26,126 bases of DNA, from assembly GCA_027669525.1 (NCBI GenBank), contig JAQEDJ010000035.1:1-26126 (forward strand), written 5' to 3'. This DNA comes from Coriobacteriaceae bacterium AM48-5. Lineage in GTDB: Bacteria; Actinomycetota; Coriobacteriia; Coriobacteriales; Coriobacteriaceae. The notes below the pieces were generated by a model. That model saw only the letters and a program-made list of their open reading frames with translations. It was not told where the DNA came from and did no database searches. Shown one piece after another: positions 1-9,567 of this stretch (within the stretch, counting starts at the first letter, position 1; each line of letters starts with the position of its first letter). A program made the position numbers and the translations under genes.

Positions 1-2
1 GA

Positions 3-48
3 TGGTCTACAGGCTGCGGGGCCAGTGGTCTACAGGCTGCGGGGCCAG
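3..48. repeat. Two perfect 23-bp tandem repeats at the window edge
   Basis: Positions 3-25 and 26-48 are identical 23-mers beginning TGGTCTACAGG and ending GGGGCCAG. They lie just downstream of the response regulator that ends at 61 on the minus strand. The array touches the left edge, so more copies may lie outside the window. No gene is visible in the first 60 bases. Confidence 0.85.
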
Positions 49-60
49 TGTGCTAGAGGC

Positions 61-766
61 TCAGGCCTTCTTGAGCGGCACGACGCGGCGCGCGAAACCG
101 GCACGCGTTCGTCGACGCCCGTAATGCCCAGCTGGATGGCGCCCGAGGGCACCGTCTCACGTCCGTGACGCACGCCAAGTTGACGATATAGCGGCGGTGA
201 ACACGGAAGAAGCCAAAATCGCAGAGCTTGGCCTCAAACTGCGCCAGCGAGGTCGTCGACAAAAAGCGATCATCGACGGTATAGATGCAGGAGTAATCGT
301 CCTTGGCCATGATAAAGCGAATGTCGTCCACGGGAATGAGCACCTTGCGGCCGCCCTTTTCCACCGGGATACGCTCGATGGTCACCTTGCTGTCCGTAAC
401 CGGCTTGGCGCGTTGCATGACCTTCTCGATCGCGCGATCCAAGCGAGCTTCCTCGACCGGCTTCATCAGATAATCGATGGCATCCACGTCGAATGCCTCG
501 ACCGCATGGTCGCTATACGCAGTCACAAACACGATCGCCGGCGGATTTTTGAGCTTATGCAGCGCCTCGGCAAGTTGCAGGCCCGAGGCACCGGGCATCG
601 AGATATCGAGAAACACGACATCCACGCGACTTTCCATAAGCATCTCGATGGCGGAGCGGACGCTCGACGCCTCCGTGATCGTGCCGATCTTGCCCGTTTG
701 CTCGAGCAGGAAGCGAAGCTCCGAGCGAGCCGGCGCCTCATCATCCACAATCATCGCACGCAGCAT
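61..766 (-). CDS. LytTR-family response regulator (LytR/AlgR type), two frameshifts
   Basis: DNA-binding response regulator of a two-component system, acting on promoters through a LytTR domain. The receiver domain covers about residues 1-120, with acidic residues in IVDDE, the phospho-acceptor Asp near residue 54 in FLDISMPG and the conserved Lys in LMKPVEEARL. The LytTR domain follows, with the typical FFRVHRRYIVNL segment. The frame breaks near 157 and again near 90. Adding one G at each restores VPSGAIQLGITGVDERVPVS and an RRVVPLKKA ending at a TGA (61-63), giving about 235 aa. The ATG at 766 is preferred, with GAAAGG about 10 bases upstream; an upstream TTG at 787 is possible. It is the last gene of an operon, 72 bp after its kinase. 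The frameshifts look like sequence errors because the full family C-terminus is recoverable. Confidence 0.88.
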
Positions 767-838
767 AGGGATAAAACCTTTCGTCAACTAACTACGCCGG
801 GCATCCGTCGCATGACGTTGAGCCCGTAGCCTTTTATT

Positions 839-2181
839 TTACTCTTGAATGTCAAAGATGCTCTCTGACAAATCAAGATGAAGGAGCACTTTGGTGCCCT
901 TGCCCGGCGCCGATTCGACACGCGTATAGGAGTGCGGCCCATAAAAGCGATGGATGCGCTCCGAAATATTGTGCATGGCCACACCGGCGCCGCCACCCTG
1001 GGGAGAGCTGGCGTCGGGACGGGCAGAGCGCTCGTCAAACAGTCTGGCGGCGGTACCCTCATCCATGCCCACGCCATTATCGGCCACGGCAATCAAGATT
1101 GCATCCTCGCCGTCTTGGTGAACGGTCACGTCGATCCTCAGGCGTCGTCATCGCCCATACCATGACGTACGGCGTTCTCGACAATCGGCTGGATCACGAA
1201 CGCCGGCACCAGCGTATCTTCCACGTCCTCGGACACATCGAACGTCGCAAGCACGCGGTCCTCGCCAAAGCGGGCCTTCTCAAAGGTAAGGTAGCGCTTG
1301 GTCTGTGCGACCTCGCGCGAGACCGGAATAAGCGATCCCGAGTTGTCGAGTGTAGCACGATAGAACGATGAGAACTCACGAAGCAGTTCGCGGGCCCGCA
1401 GCGGGTCGGTGCGCGTAAACGATGCAATGGTGTTCAGCGTGTTGAACAGGAAGTGCGGGTTAATCTGCGCCTGCAGCGCACGCACCTCGGCGCGCGCCGT
1501 GAGTTCCTTTTGCACCTCGAGCTCGTGGATGGCGAGCTGCGTGGACAAGATCTCGGCAAAGCCCGAGGCAAGCGCATACTGGGTACGGTCGACGGCGCGC
1601 GGGGTCTTGTAGTAGAACTTGAGCGTGCCGACGGTACGATCGCCCACCTTGATGGGGGCGATAATGCCGGCGGGAACTTGGTTGTGCGAGCCGTCCGAGC
1701 CCACGACATCCACCATACGGTTGAACGACTGCACGATGCCATGTTCGATAACGTAGCGTGTGGCAAGCGTGTGGATGGGAGTATCGGGCAGCAGTTTTTC
1801 CTCAAACTCGCCCGCGCAGGCAAGCACGTTGTCCTCGTCGGTGATGGCCACCGTCATGGCGCGCGTCTCGGGCAAAATGCGCCGGCACACCAAACGCGCC
1901 GACTCCTGCGTCAGACCGCCCTTAATGTCCTCGAGCATGGCCGAGGCCACCGAGAGCGTCTCCTCGGTGTACTGGGAGCGCACCGAATCGGGATTGAGCG
2001 TCAAAAAGATAAAGATGCACAGAAAGATGCACAGCAGCGCGCAGGCAATCACCGTGGCGATCGGCTCGATACCGGTCACCAAGGCAAAAATAAAGTACAC
2101 CAGCACGCAAATGGCGCATGCAACGGCAATGATGCGAAAGATTGATATTGAACTATCGCGCTGGGCGCGGCGGTCGATCAT
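839..2181 (-). CDS. LytS-like sensor histidine kinase, one frameshift
   Basis: Membrane sensor kinase, partner of the regulator at 61-766. Two hydrophobic segments (about residues 13-36 and 40-62) are followed by a GAF-like region (about 80-220). The His_kinase domain has the phospho-acceptor His near 243 in QINPHFLFNTLNTI. The HATPase domain has N-box IVENAVRHGMG and G-box DNGVGMDEG. The frame stops after GMGDDDA near 1141; one extra C (CC to CCC on the coding strand) continues it as LRIDVTVHQDGEDAILI and gives about 447 aa. Classical LytS/BtsS proteins carry a five-helix LYT domain; only two helices are seen here. The start at 2181 has GGAGG about 8 bases upstream and overlaps the end of the glycosyltransferase by 4 bp (ATGA), so the genes are translationally coupled. 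Confidence 0.9.
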
Positions 2182-3365
2182 TCGGCCCCCTCCAGGATAC
2201 TGATCAGTTGTGCGTCACGCCAAAGCCCGTCCATGATCTTGGGCCAAAAGCTCTGGAAACGCAGGTAGCTTGCAGCGTTTTGGCGCGCATAGGCCTTTGC
2301 CTCGTCGATACCATGGCGCCAGATGCGCAGGTAGCCCTCATGCTCGCGGGTAAACACGCTGCGGACCATAGCGGTCTTGCGCACGCGGTCGTCGAGCTCG
2401 CGCGAAATCCACGGGCCCGGGTAGGGCATGAGCGATGCCGCCGTAACGGGGATGAGCTCCTTTTGATGCGCGGCGAACGTCAACTTGGCCCGTTCGTAGT
2501 ACCAACGGTATACATCCTGCATAAAGCGCGGTGAGCGCTTTTCGGACTCCGGAGGCAGATGGCGCACGGTCCACTCGTTATCAAACCACACGTCGTAGCC
2601 AAACATACGCATGTTAAAGAGGTAATCCAAGTCCTCGCCGCGGGTGATAAACGGGTCAAAGGCCACACGCGTAAAGGCGCGGGCGTGCAGGGCCATCAGG
2701 CCGCCGCACACGTAGTTGGAGCGCGAGATGCGGGTGCCCGAGAGCGCCTTTTTCATCCAACGGTTGAACTCGATGCGCTTGGTCCACCAACGATGGCAGA
2801 TGCCCGCCTTGTCCGTGGGAGCCAGCGGCGAGCCGTCGCGATCGTAGAAATAGCCGCTCTTGACCAAGATCGGCAAGCCCTGACGCGTCTGCTGCCCCAA
2901 CGCATAGGTCGCGCGCTTCATAAAGTCGGCGTCGATGACAGTCTCATCGTCATCCAAAAAGATAACCGCGTCATGCCCCAGCACAGCGGCACAGGCTAGC
3001 CCCATGTTGCGGATGGCACCGTAGCCTCGCAGGCTCACGCACTCGCCCGAACCCTTGGGCGCGATCTGAGCAACCCGGTCTGCGATGCGCGAGGCCTGGG
3101 CGTTGGTGACAACGGTGACCTTGAGCGTGGGATGCGCGTCGACAATCTCGTGCACGCGCAGCGACACATCGGCTGTGGCAGAAACAGGACAGACCACCAA
3201 AAGGATGATGCGCGGGATGTCGCACACCTGCTCAAGCGAGGCCAGGCAGCGGTCGAGTTCGGGATTGTCGGCGTTGAGTCGCGTCGAATGGTCATAGGTG
3301 CCAGGGGCGTTTGCGCAAGCGTCATCGCCCGCCCAATACGTTGGAATCACAACCGTGGCGTTCAT
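2178..3365 (-). CDS. Glycosyltransferase, family 2-like (GT-A fold)
   Basis: Probable nucleotide-sugar-dependent glycosyltransferase of 395 aa, acceptor unknown. It starts MNATVVIPTYW, a typical GT2 beginning. It has an acidic metal-binding motif VIFLDDDE near residues 135-141 and a downstream acidic motif TRGEDLDYLF near 241-250, which fits the second catalytic acidic site of GT-A enzymes. No membrane helix is seen, so it is likely cytosolic or peripheral. The frame is intact. A GGGAGGG purine stretch lies about 9 bases before the ATG. It is the first gene of an operon with the sensor kinase and regulator, which is an unusual companion and may mean surface-glycan modification is tied to this signalling pair. 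That link is inference. A terminator-like hairpin sits just upstream (3393-3421). Confidence 0.8.
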   Translation of the reverse strand: MNATVVIPTYWAGDDACANAPGTYDHSTRLNADNPELDRCLASLEQVCDIPRIILLVVCPVSATADVSLRVHEIVDAHPTLKVTVVTNAQASRIADRVAQIAPKGSGECVSLRGYGAIRNMGLACAAVLGHDAVIFLDDDETVIDADFMKRATYALGQQTRQGLPILVKSGYFYDRDGSPLAPTDKAGICHRWWTKRIEFNRWMKKALSGTRISRSNYVCGGLMALHARAFTRVAFDPFITRGEDLDYLFNMRMFGYDVWFDNEWTVRHLPPESEKRSPRFMQDVYRWYYERAKLTFAAHQKELIPVTAASLMPYPGPWISRELDDRVRKTAMVRSVFTREHEGYLRIWRHGIDEAKAYARQNAASYLRFQSFWPKIMDGLWRDAQLISILEGAE

Positions 3366-3386
3366 GCCTTACCCTCCCTGCAACAC

Positions 3387-3421
3387 AAAAACGGGACGCC
3401 GCCAAACACAGGCGACGCCCC
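3387..3421 (-). terminator. Intrinsic terminator after the MFS gene
   Basis: On the minus strand an imperfect 11-bp stem (arms 3411-3421 and 3393-3403, two mismatches, loop of 7) is followed by G and five T (AAAAA at 3387-3391 on plus). It lies downstream of the MFS stop and 22 bp before the glycosyltransferase start. It could end MFS transcription or act as an attenuator in the leader of the glycosyltransferase operon. A TATGAT -10-like hexamer lies upstream of it (3439-3444). Confidence 0.6.
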
Positions 3422-3536
3422 GCGACCTAGCTGATTCCATCATACCCACTTGGGCAAATCATTGCTCGCAAGTCACAATGTTTATTGCGGATAACCCCAA
3501 AAGAGTACCGTGGACAGGCACAATAGCCGCTCGCTC

Positions 3537-4796
3537 CTATGCGGCATGCTCTGCCGCCCGAGTCATGCGGGACAGGCGGACCAGCAGCACAAAGCCAACA
3601 ACCAGCAGAACACCAATAGAAAGGACGCCCAGCGACGGGTTGCCGGTCAGCGAGGTGACAACCGACACCAGGAAGGTGCCCATAACGCTTGCGTAACGGC
3701 CAAAGATATCGAAGAAGCCGTAGTACTCGTTGGACTTTTCCTTAGGGATAATACGACCAAAGTAGCTGCGGCTCAGCGCCTGCACGCCGCCTTGGAACAG
3801 GCCGACCAAAATAGCGAGCACCCAAAACTCAAAGGCGGTCTTTAAGAAAAACGCGGCAAAGAGCACGATGCCCATATAGGCGGCGACGGCCACCAAGATC
3901 ATATTGAGTGTGCCCACGCGGCCGGCGAGCCTGCCGTAGATGATGGCGGACGGGAAGGCCACAAACTGCGTAACGAGCAGCGCCAGCACCAGTTGGGTCG
4001 AGTCGATACCCAAAGCCGATCCGTAGCTGGTTGCCATGGAAATGACCGTGTGCACACCGTCGATGTAGAAGAAGAACGCGATCATGTAGACCAGCACGGT
4101 CTTGTCGTGGGCAATCTCGCGCATGGTGTGTCCGACCTCGGAGAACACGCCGCCCACGATGTGGCCGATGGTGTCCTCGGGACCGCGCTCGCGACCGTAC
4201 TTTTGCTTATAGGTGCGAATGAGCGGCAAGGTAAAGATGAGCCACCAGGCGCCAGTGATGACAAACGACAGACGCGTTGCCAGCATGGTGGGGACGCCAA
4301 GAGCGGGACCACCCATGATAAGCGCCAAGCAGATGATGAACGGCACGGTGGAACCGATGTAGCCCCAGGCATAACCCGAGCTGGACACGGCGTCCATGCG
4401 CTCGTCGGTGGTAATGTCGGGCAGCATGGCGTCGTAGAACGTCATGGAAGAGTTAAGGCCGATGGTGCACAGCACGTACACGGTCAAAAATGCCATGGCG
4501 GACATTGGGATAGCCTGCGCCAGGCAGAGCACCAGGCCCGTGAGGAAGAAGCCCAAGAAGAACTTGATCTTGTTGCCGGCGTAGTCGGCAAGCGCGCCCA
4601 GAATGGGCATGAGCATGGCGATGACCAGCGAGGCGATCGTCTGCGCATTGCCCCAGGCGACCACCAGGTCGGCCGAGGAAGCGCCGGTATTGATGGCGTT
4701 AAAGTAGATGGGCACCACCGAGGTATTGAGCAGCACGAGGGCCGAATTGCCCACATCATACATAACCCAGTTACGCTCGAGCTTGGTGTATTTCAT
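3537..4796 (-). CDS. MFS transporter, UMF1/Atg22-like
   Basis: Major facilitator superfamily membrane protein of 419 aa with about 12 hydrophobic segments. The N-terminus has the hallmark WVMYDVGNSALVLL of the UMF1/Atg22-like branch, whose members have a conserved Asp-Xaa-Gly/Ala-Asn-Ser motif at the start of helix 1. Substrate is unknown; distant eukaryotic relatives export amino acids from vacuoles, but that should not be transferred here. The length suits the family and the frame is intact. The start at 4796 has AAGGG about 11 bases upstream. It is separated from the glycosyltransferase by a terminator-like hairpin and from the phospholipase gene by about 100 bp, so it may be its own unit. 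In enterobacteria, LytS/LytR-type pairs often control a nearby transporter, which makes this a plausible but unproven target. Confidence 0.85.
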   Translation of the reverse strand: MKYTKLERNWVMYDVGNSALVLLNTSVVPIYFNAINTGASSADLVVAWGNAQTIASLVIAMLMPILGALADYAGNKIKFFLGFFLTGLVLCLAQAIPMSAMAFLTVYVLCTIGLNSSMTFYDAMLPDITTDERMDAVSSSGYAWGYIGSTVPFIICLALIMGGPALGVPTMLATRLSFVITGAWWLIFTLPLIRTYKQKYGRERGPEDTIGHIVGGVFSEVGHTMREIAHDKTVLVYMIAFFFYIDGVHTVISMATSYGSALGIDSTQLVLALLVTQFVAFPSAIIYGRLAGRVGTLNMILVAVAAYMGIVLFAAFFLKTAFEFWVLAILVGLFQGGVQALSRSYFGRIIPKEKSNEYYGFFDIFGRYASVMGTFLVSVVTSLTGNPSLGVLSIGVLLVVGFVLLVRLSRMTRAAEHAA

Positions 4797-4897
4797 GGAC
4801 AGGGACCCTTCGTATTCGCCCGATATGCAGTTAGTTCATCGTACCCCAATTGTCCAGAACCGCCGGTAAGGATTCGGCAAAGGGGCACGCATGAGCC

Positions 4898-5841
4898 CTA
4901 TTCCTCGCGGTCGAACTCCTCATCGGCATTGAGCACGCGACCGCTGTAGTTGACGTGACTGGTAACGGCATCCATGTCACCGGTCTCGATAAAACGTGCG
5001 ACCGTGCATTCGTAATCGACCAGCGCACGATCAAAAACCTCGGGGAAACTCTCGTTCGAGACCTCGTCGGTAAAGGGATTCTTCCATGTCAGATGGCCCA
5101 GGTTACCGGTGCGCTCGGGCAGCTCCGTCGTCACGCGATGGGCAAGGCCGTCGAGCAGCGAGTAGTCGTGCACCAAGCCCTCAACCAGCGAGATCGCGCG
5201 CGTCTTTGCGGAGCCGGCCGCTCAATCGCGCGGTAAAGTCGCTGCATATTGGCAACGGCAGCACCGTACTCCCCCGCCGGAATGTCAATGCCGTACACGC
5301 GTCCGGCAACATAGCTCATCAGCACGCCGGCCACGCGATTGATGCGATCGGTGGTGACGATCTCGCCCGCCGGCGGGTAATCGTCAACCGTAGCGCCATC
5401 GCGTTTAAGCTGCAGCATCAGCACATCCAGGTCGCTCTCGATCACGGCATGGACCTGACTGCTCGAATCCTCAAGCTCTGAATCGGACTCCACGATGCCA
5501 AACTGCTGCTCATAGACAAAGGGGTGGGCGTTGCGGTCGAGCACGTAATGAGACAGCAGGCCCAGCGCAAAGGCACGACCCAAGCTGGCGTCGCGCGGCA
5601 GCAGATGCGACACGCCGTCGCGCAGGCACGCGAACTGGCGAGACATGCGCGACCGATGCATGACCTGCGCCAGCAGCGTGCAGTCGGAAACACGCGGTGT
5701 CAGAATGTGAAAGAAAAACGGGTCGGGGCCTTGGTTGCCCAAGATAAAGGCAATGCGCTCTTCATCGGACGTTATGACGCCCTGCGGAAGACGGTCGATG
5801 CTTTCCTCGCCAAACAGATGATGGGTGATAAGCGCGGGCAT
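4898..5841 (-). CDS. Zinc-dependent phospholipase C-like protein, one frameshift
   Basis: Belongs by pattern to the zinc-dependent phospholipase C-like family (Zn_dep_PLPC). It starts MPALITHHLFGEES, with His residues at 6-8. Further metal-ligand-like motifs are GNQGPDPFFFH near residues 35-45 and LGLLSHYVLDRNAHPFV near 93-110. No signal peptide is seen, so unlike secreted clostridial phospholipases it may be cytosolic; bacterial members of this type are largely uncharacterised. The frame shifts near 5220. Adding one G restores EAAGSAKTRAISLVEGL and joins the C-terminal part, giving about 314 aa. The ATG at 5841 is chosen over an upstream in-frame one because AAAGGA lies about 7 bases before it and homology-like sequence begins there. 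It lies 92 bp after the second response regulator. Confidence 0.75.
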
Positions 5842-5873
5842 AATGATCCTTTCGATTTCATTCGATGCCACCC

Positions 5874-5901
5874 ATTATGCCCACCGCGCGCCCATGCCAA
5901 A
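5874..5901 (-). promoter_or_regulatory. Possible promoter of the phospholipase-like gene
   Basis: On the minus strand TTTGGC (5896-5901) and CATAAT (5874-5879) are separated by 16 bases, 33 bases before the chosen start. The match to sigma-70-type boxes is moderate. Confidence 0.3.
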
Positions 5902-5933
5902 CCTGCGATGGTAAACGACAGCACGCAGACCGT

Positions 5934-6666
5934 CTACGCAAGCCCCAAGTGTGCTTTAACCTCGGCAGCGCGACGGCGGGACACGGCACTGTCGAGCTCA
6001 CGCGGTCGAGCCTGAGCTCCATCAGCCCCGTGGAGCCAATCTCAACATTGTGCACGTCTTCCAAATTGACCAGGTAGCTGCGATGAACGCGAATAAAGCC
6101 CTCGGAGCCCAAGCGACGTTCGAGCGAAGAGATCGACTCATTGATCAGATATGTTCCCTCGGCGCAGACGGCGTTGCAAAAATCGGCACGCGCCTCAAAG
6201 TAGCAGGCATCCGCCACGGGGATGAACACCTTTTTGCCCCCGCGATCCACCGTCAGGCGCAAGGCTGGCGCGGAGCATGGACGACACGACGAACGCCCAG
6301 GGCGGCCTCGATCTTATCGAGCGCCTTTGACAGGCGGGCATCCTCGACCGGCTTGACGACGTAATCAATGGCATCGAGGTTATAGGCATCGGCCGCATAC
6401 TCGGCAAATGCCGTCACAAACACCACGACCGGCGGCGTTTTTAGGTTCTGCAGCGTCTCGGCAAGCTCGATTCCCGAGCGGCCGGGCATCGTGATATCCA
6501 AAAACAGCACGTCGGGCTTGTTCGACAGAATCGACTCCACGGCCTCGGTGACATTGCCCGCCTCGGCAATCTGTCCCACACGTGCATCCTTTTCCAGCAG
6601 ATAACGTAGCTCAGCCCTAATAGGAGGCTCGTCATCAACCACCAAGATGTTCCATCCCTCGGACAT
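5934..6666 (-). CDS. LytTR-family response regulator, second copy, two frameshifts
   Basis: Response regulator paired with the kinase at 6707-8098. The receiver domain has the acidic cluster VVDDE, phospho-acceptor Asp near residue 57 in FLDITMPG and Lys in VVKPVEDARL. The LytTR domain carries EGFIRVHRSYLVNLEDV. The frame breaks near 6263 (between VHAPRQ and LRLTVDRGGKK) and near 5984. Repair of both gives about 244 aa, ending VSRRRAAEVKAHLGLA at the TAG 5934-5936. The start at 6666 has AGGGGAAG about 8 bases upstream, and the gene lies 40 bp after the kinase. It is clearly a paralogue of the regulator at 61-766, sharing for example the phrases VFVTA and DAIDY followed by KPVE. The breaks look like base under-calls, since both protein ends are recoverable. 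Confidence 0.87.
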
Positions 6667-6706
6667 ATGCGCTTCCCCTCTTTTTTTCTCTCAATCCAAC
6701 CGCGCG

Positions 6707-8098
6707 CTACACCTTCATCGGCGCCGGCTCATGCGGCTCGCCGTTCAGCTCGACGATGACCTGCGTTCCCACGCCCTCCTGGGACTTCACGCGCATGCCA
6801 GAATCTTCCCCGTAAAAGAAATGGATGCGCTGAAGCACGTTGAAGAGCGCCAGGCCGCAGCCCCGCTTGATGGAGCCGTCGGCGGTAATGCTCTCGGGCT
6901 CCTCTCGGCGATGCTGCTCAAACAGGTGCGCGCAGACTTCTTCGCTCATACCGATGCCGTCATCTTCGACGATGATCTCCAGACCGTCATCGGTCTCAAA
7001 AGCCCTAACACGAATAGAAAGCGGCTCGGTCTCGCGCTGCGCATGCTTGATGCAGTTTTCGAGCAGCGGCTGCAAGATAGACGGCGGCACCATGCTGTCG
7101 CGCACCTCAAAGTCGATATCGACCGAGACGCGCAGACGGCCGTCGCCATACCGGGCCTGCATAAGGTTGATGTAACGAGTGCCCTGTTCCACCTCGTGCT
7201 CGAGCGTTGTGAGGGTATCGGAATCGGACAGTGTCTGACGGTAGTAATTGGAAAAGTCGATGAGCAGCGACCTGGCCTTGTCCGGCTCGGTACGCACGAG
7301 CGACACGATGGTGCTGATGGTGTTAAACAGAAAATGAGGATCGACCTGCGATTGCAAGGCGCGCAGCTCCACGCGAGCTGTAAGCTCGTCCTGGCGCTCG
7401 AGCTCAAAGCTCGCAAGCTGCGTGGAAATGAGGTCGGCAAAGCCCGAGGCAAGCGCCGTCTGGCGCATATCGATGCTGCTCAGACGGGGATAATACAGCT
7501 CGAGCGTGCCCACGCAATGCCCGCGCACGGTGAGCGGTGCGACGATACCGGCGCGCAGGCGCGGAAAGTAGCCACCCGTCTCAGTCGAGGCATCGCGCGA
7601 AAATACGCTTTGCTCACCGCTGTTGATCACGTTGAGCGTAGTCCGCAGCACAACCGGAGTGCCCGCGGGGCATTTTGCCGAGTCCTCGCCCCAGCTCGCC
7701 AGCACCTGCTTGCCGTCGGTAAAGCAGATGGCCGAGGCAATGGTCTCGGAAAGGATGATTTTGGAAGCGCCCAGGGCCGCTTCGGGCGTAAGGCCTCGTG
7801 ACGTATAGGCGAATATTTTCGATGCGATGGCGAGTGTGCGGTCGGTAGCGCTCGACGTGAGGTCGTCGGGAACGACAAAGACGTACGAGAAGAAGAAGCA
7901 CAGCATGACCAAGCCGGCAATGACGACAACGCCCGGGACGGGGTTGGGATTATCGGTCAAATCCCAGATAAGCAACAGGATAAGCGCCGGAACGACAACA
8001 CCGAGCAGGATGGCCTGGACCACATGCTGGGCCGTACGAAAGACCTTGGTCGAGTTGTAGCTCTTGCCCAGAATCAGCCTGTTTAAATCCACCGTCAT
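6707..8098 (-). CDS. LytS-like sensor histidine kinase, second copy
   Basis: Membrane sensor kinase of about 463 aa, frame intact. Two hydrophobic segments (about residues 24-46 and 54-76) precede a GAF-like region (about 95-235) that ends with the LytS-like phrase LISTQLASFELE. The phospho-acceptor His is near 254 in QVDPHFLFNTISTI. HATPase motifs are LLENCIKHA and DDGIGMSEE, with a glycine-rich GCGLALFNV. Like the first kinase it lacks the five-helix LYT domain. An ATG at 8098 is touched by AAAAGGGG; a GTG two codons later (8092) has better spacing (about 6) to that purine run and may be the true start. An upstream in-frame extension to 8167 runs through the terminator hairpin and is rejected. 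Confidence 0.9.
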   Translation of the reverse strand: MTVDLNRLILGKSYNSTKVFRTAQHVVQAILLGVVVPALILLLIWDLTDNPNPVPGVVVIAGLVMLCFFFSYVFVVPDDLTSSATDRTLAIASKIFAYTSRGLTPEAALGASKIILSETIASAICFTDGKQVLASWGEDSAKCPAGTPVVLRTTLNVINSGEQSVFSRDASTETGGYFPRLRAGIVAPLTVRGHCVGTLELYYPRLSSIDMRQTALASGFADLISTQLASFELERQDELTARVELRALQSQVDPHFLFNTISTIVSLVRTEPDKARSLLIDFSNYYRQTLSDSDTLTTLEHEVEQGTRYINLMQARYGDGRLRVSVDIDFEVRDSMVPPSILQPLLENCIKHAQRETEPLSIRVRAFETDDGLEIIVEDDGIGMSEEVCAHLFEQHRREEPESITADGSIKRGCGLALFNVLQRIHFFYGEDSGMRVKSQEGVGTQVIVELNGEPHEPAPMKV

Positions 8099-8130
8099 CC
8101 CCTTTTGTCTACCGCACCCATAGCAATAAA

Positions 8131-8150
8131 GAGGGCCGCAAGCGACCCTC
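8131..8150 (-). terminator. Intrinsic terminator after the amidohydrolase gene
   Basis: On the minus strand GAGGGTCGC and GCGGCCCTC pair (one G.U wobble) around a TT loop, followed by TTTATTG. It sits 60 bp after the amidohydrolase stop and ends that operon before the second sensor kinase. Confidence 0.75.
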
Positions 8151-8153
8151 TCC

Positions 8154-8168
8154 ATTGCATTATGCAAT
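8154..8168. promoter_or_regulatory. 15-bp palindrome, possible operator or promoter element
   Basis: ATTGCATTATGCAAT is a perfect 7+1+7 palindrome. Read on minus it contains CATAAT, a possible -10 box for the sensor kinase gene. It holds one of four intergenic copies of ATTATGCAA in this window. Confidence 0.4.
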
Positions 8169-8209
8169 CAAAAACTGTGTTTTACATCCAGCCATCGACA
8201 AACGGTATC

Positions 8210-9485
8210 TTAGGCGCTGTATTTGTTGGCCTCGCCAAAGGTGCCAGCCTCGACGATCCAGCCGTCCTTCATGATGACGTCCATGTTGTCGGTGTTGAGC
8301 ACGTGGATGTCAGCGGCGACGTCACCGTTGACGACCAGCAGGTCGGCGCACTTGCCGGCCTCGATGGAACCGGTCTCGTTCTCGATGTGGCACATCTTGG
8401 CACCGTTGAGGGTGGCGCAGGTGATGGTCTCGACCGGGGTGAAGCCGATCTTGTCGACGAACTCGTACATCTCCTCGATGGAGCAGGTGCGTACGGGGTG
8501 ACGAAGGAGAAGGAGTCGGAGCCGATCGTCATGACGACGCCGCGCTTCTTGGCCTCGCGCAGGCAGTCGTAGTTGCGCTGCAGTTCCTTCTCGACCAGGG
8601 TGCCTCGTACTTGTCGTGCAGCTCGGGGACGTAGACGGGCGGATAGGTGGCGTACCAGGTGGGCAGGAAGGCGATCGTCGGGGTGAAGAAGGTGCCCTGC
8701 TCGGCCATGAGGTCCATGGTGCGCTCATCGATATCGAAGCCGTGGATCAGCTGCTCGCAGCCAAAGCGGACGGAATCGTAGGCAGCGGCATGGTTGTTGT
8801 AGCAGTGGCTCCACACGGGGATGCCGACCATCTTGGCCTCTTCGACCACGGCCTGAATCTCCTCGGAGCAGTAGTGCTGGTCGCGGCCGGAGTCCCAGCG
8901 CCAGATGCCGCCACCGGTAGCCCAGATCTTGATGGCATCGGGGTTCTCGCGCAGGCGACGACGGACGGCCTTACGCAGATCCCAAGGACCGTCGACCTGA
9001 TCGCCCCAGGGGTGCGATTCCTTGTTGAGCTCCTGGCTGCAGTGGTGGGAGTCGCCGTGGCCGGCAACGCGGCAGAAGCCAAGGCCGGTTGCCAGAACGC
9101 GCGGGCCCTTGAAGACGCCCTTGTCGATGCAGTCGCGGATCTGGATGCCGAAGCGGCCGATCTCGCAGACGGTGGTGAGACCGTGGGTGAGGCAGTCGTA
9201 GGCCTGCTTGACGGCGACGGCCTGCTTCTCGAGGAGCGGCTGCATGACCCAGTCGGTGTCATCGTCGGTCAAGTTGCCCGAGAAGTGCAGGTGGGTGTCG
9301 ATCAGGCCGGGAAGGACGGTCTTGCCGGCGGCATCGATAACCTCAACGCCCTCAGGAAGGTCCTGCATAGTGCCGGCGTACTCGATCTTGCCGTTGTCGT
9401 CGACGAGAACGAGGGAGTTCTCGACCGGCTCGGCACCGGTACCGTCGATGAGCTTGCCGCCAACGATTGCATACTTAGTGGACAT
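8210..9485 (-). CDS. Metal-dependent amidohydrolase, two frameshifts
   Basis: Amidohydrolase-superfamily enzyme of about 425 aa, resembling the imidazolonepropionase / Xaa-Pro dipeptidase-like group; exact substrate unknown. Metal-site features are HLH (His 65 and 67) after VLPGLID, a candidate carboxylated Lys near 187 in AIKIWATGG, His 227 in PVWSHCYNN, His 248 in LIHGFD, and the late Asp in TIGSDSFSF. The frame breaks near 8600 (one C in a C run restores APLVEKELQRNYDCLREA) and near 8496 (one G restores VTPVRTCSIEEM). The C-terminus TGSIEAGKCADLLVVNGD is the usual small beta-domain of this superfamily. No signal peptide is seen, so it is cytosolic. The start at 9485 has AAGGAGG 5 bases upstream. 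It follows the permease gene by about 130 bp, suggesting it hydrolyses what the permease imports. Confidence 0.87.
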
Positions 9486-9567
9486 GGTTCCTCCTTATGG
9501 ATCCATATAGTGGGCGAGGCCGTGTTGGGTTAAGGCCTCACAAAGCTACCCAAGTGGTGCCGGGTTC

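Noticed and set aside
8210..9485. Real pseudogene or programmed frameshifting in the amidohydrolase
   Set aside because: Two single-base losses fit the window-wide run-shortening pattern; no slippery site with stimulator was seen and the catalytic residues are intact.
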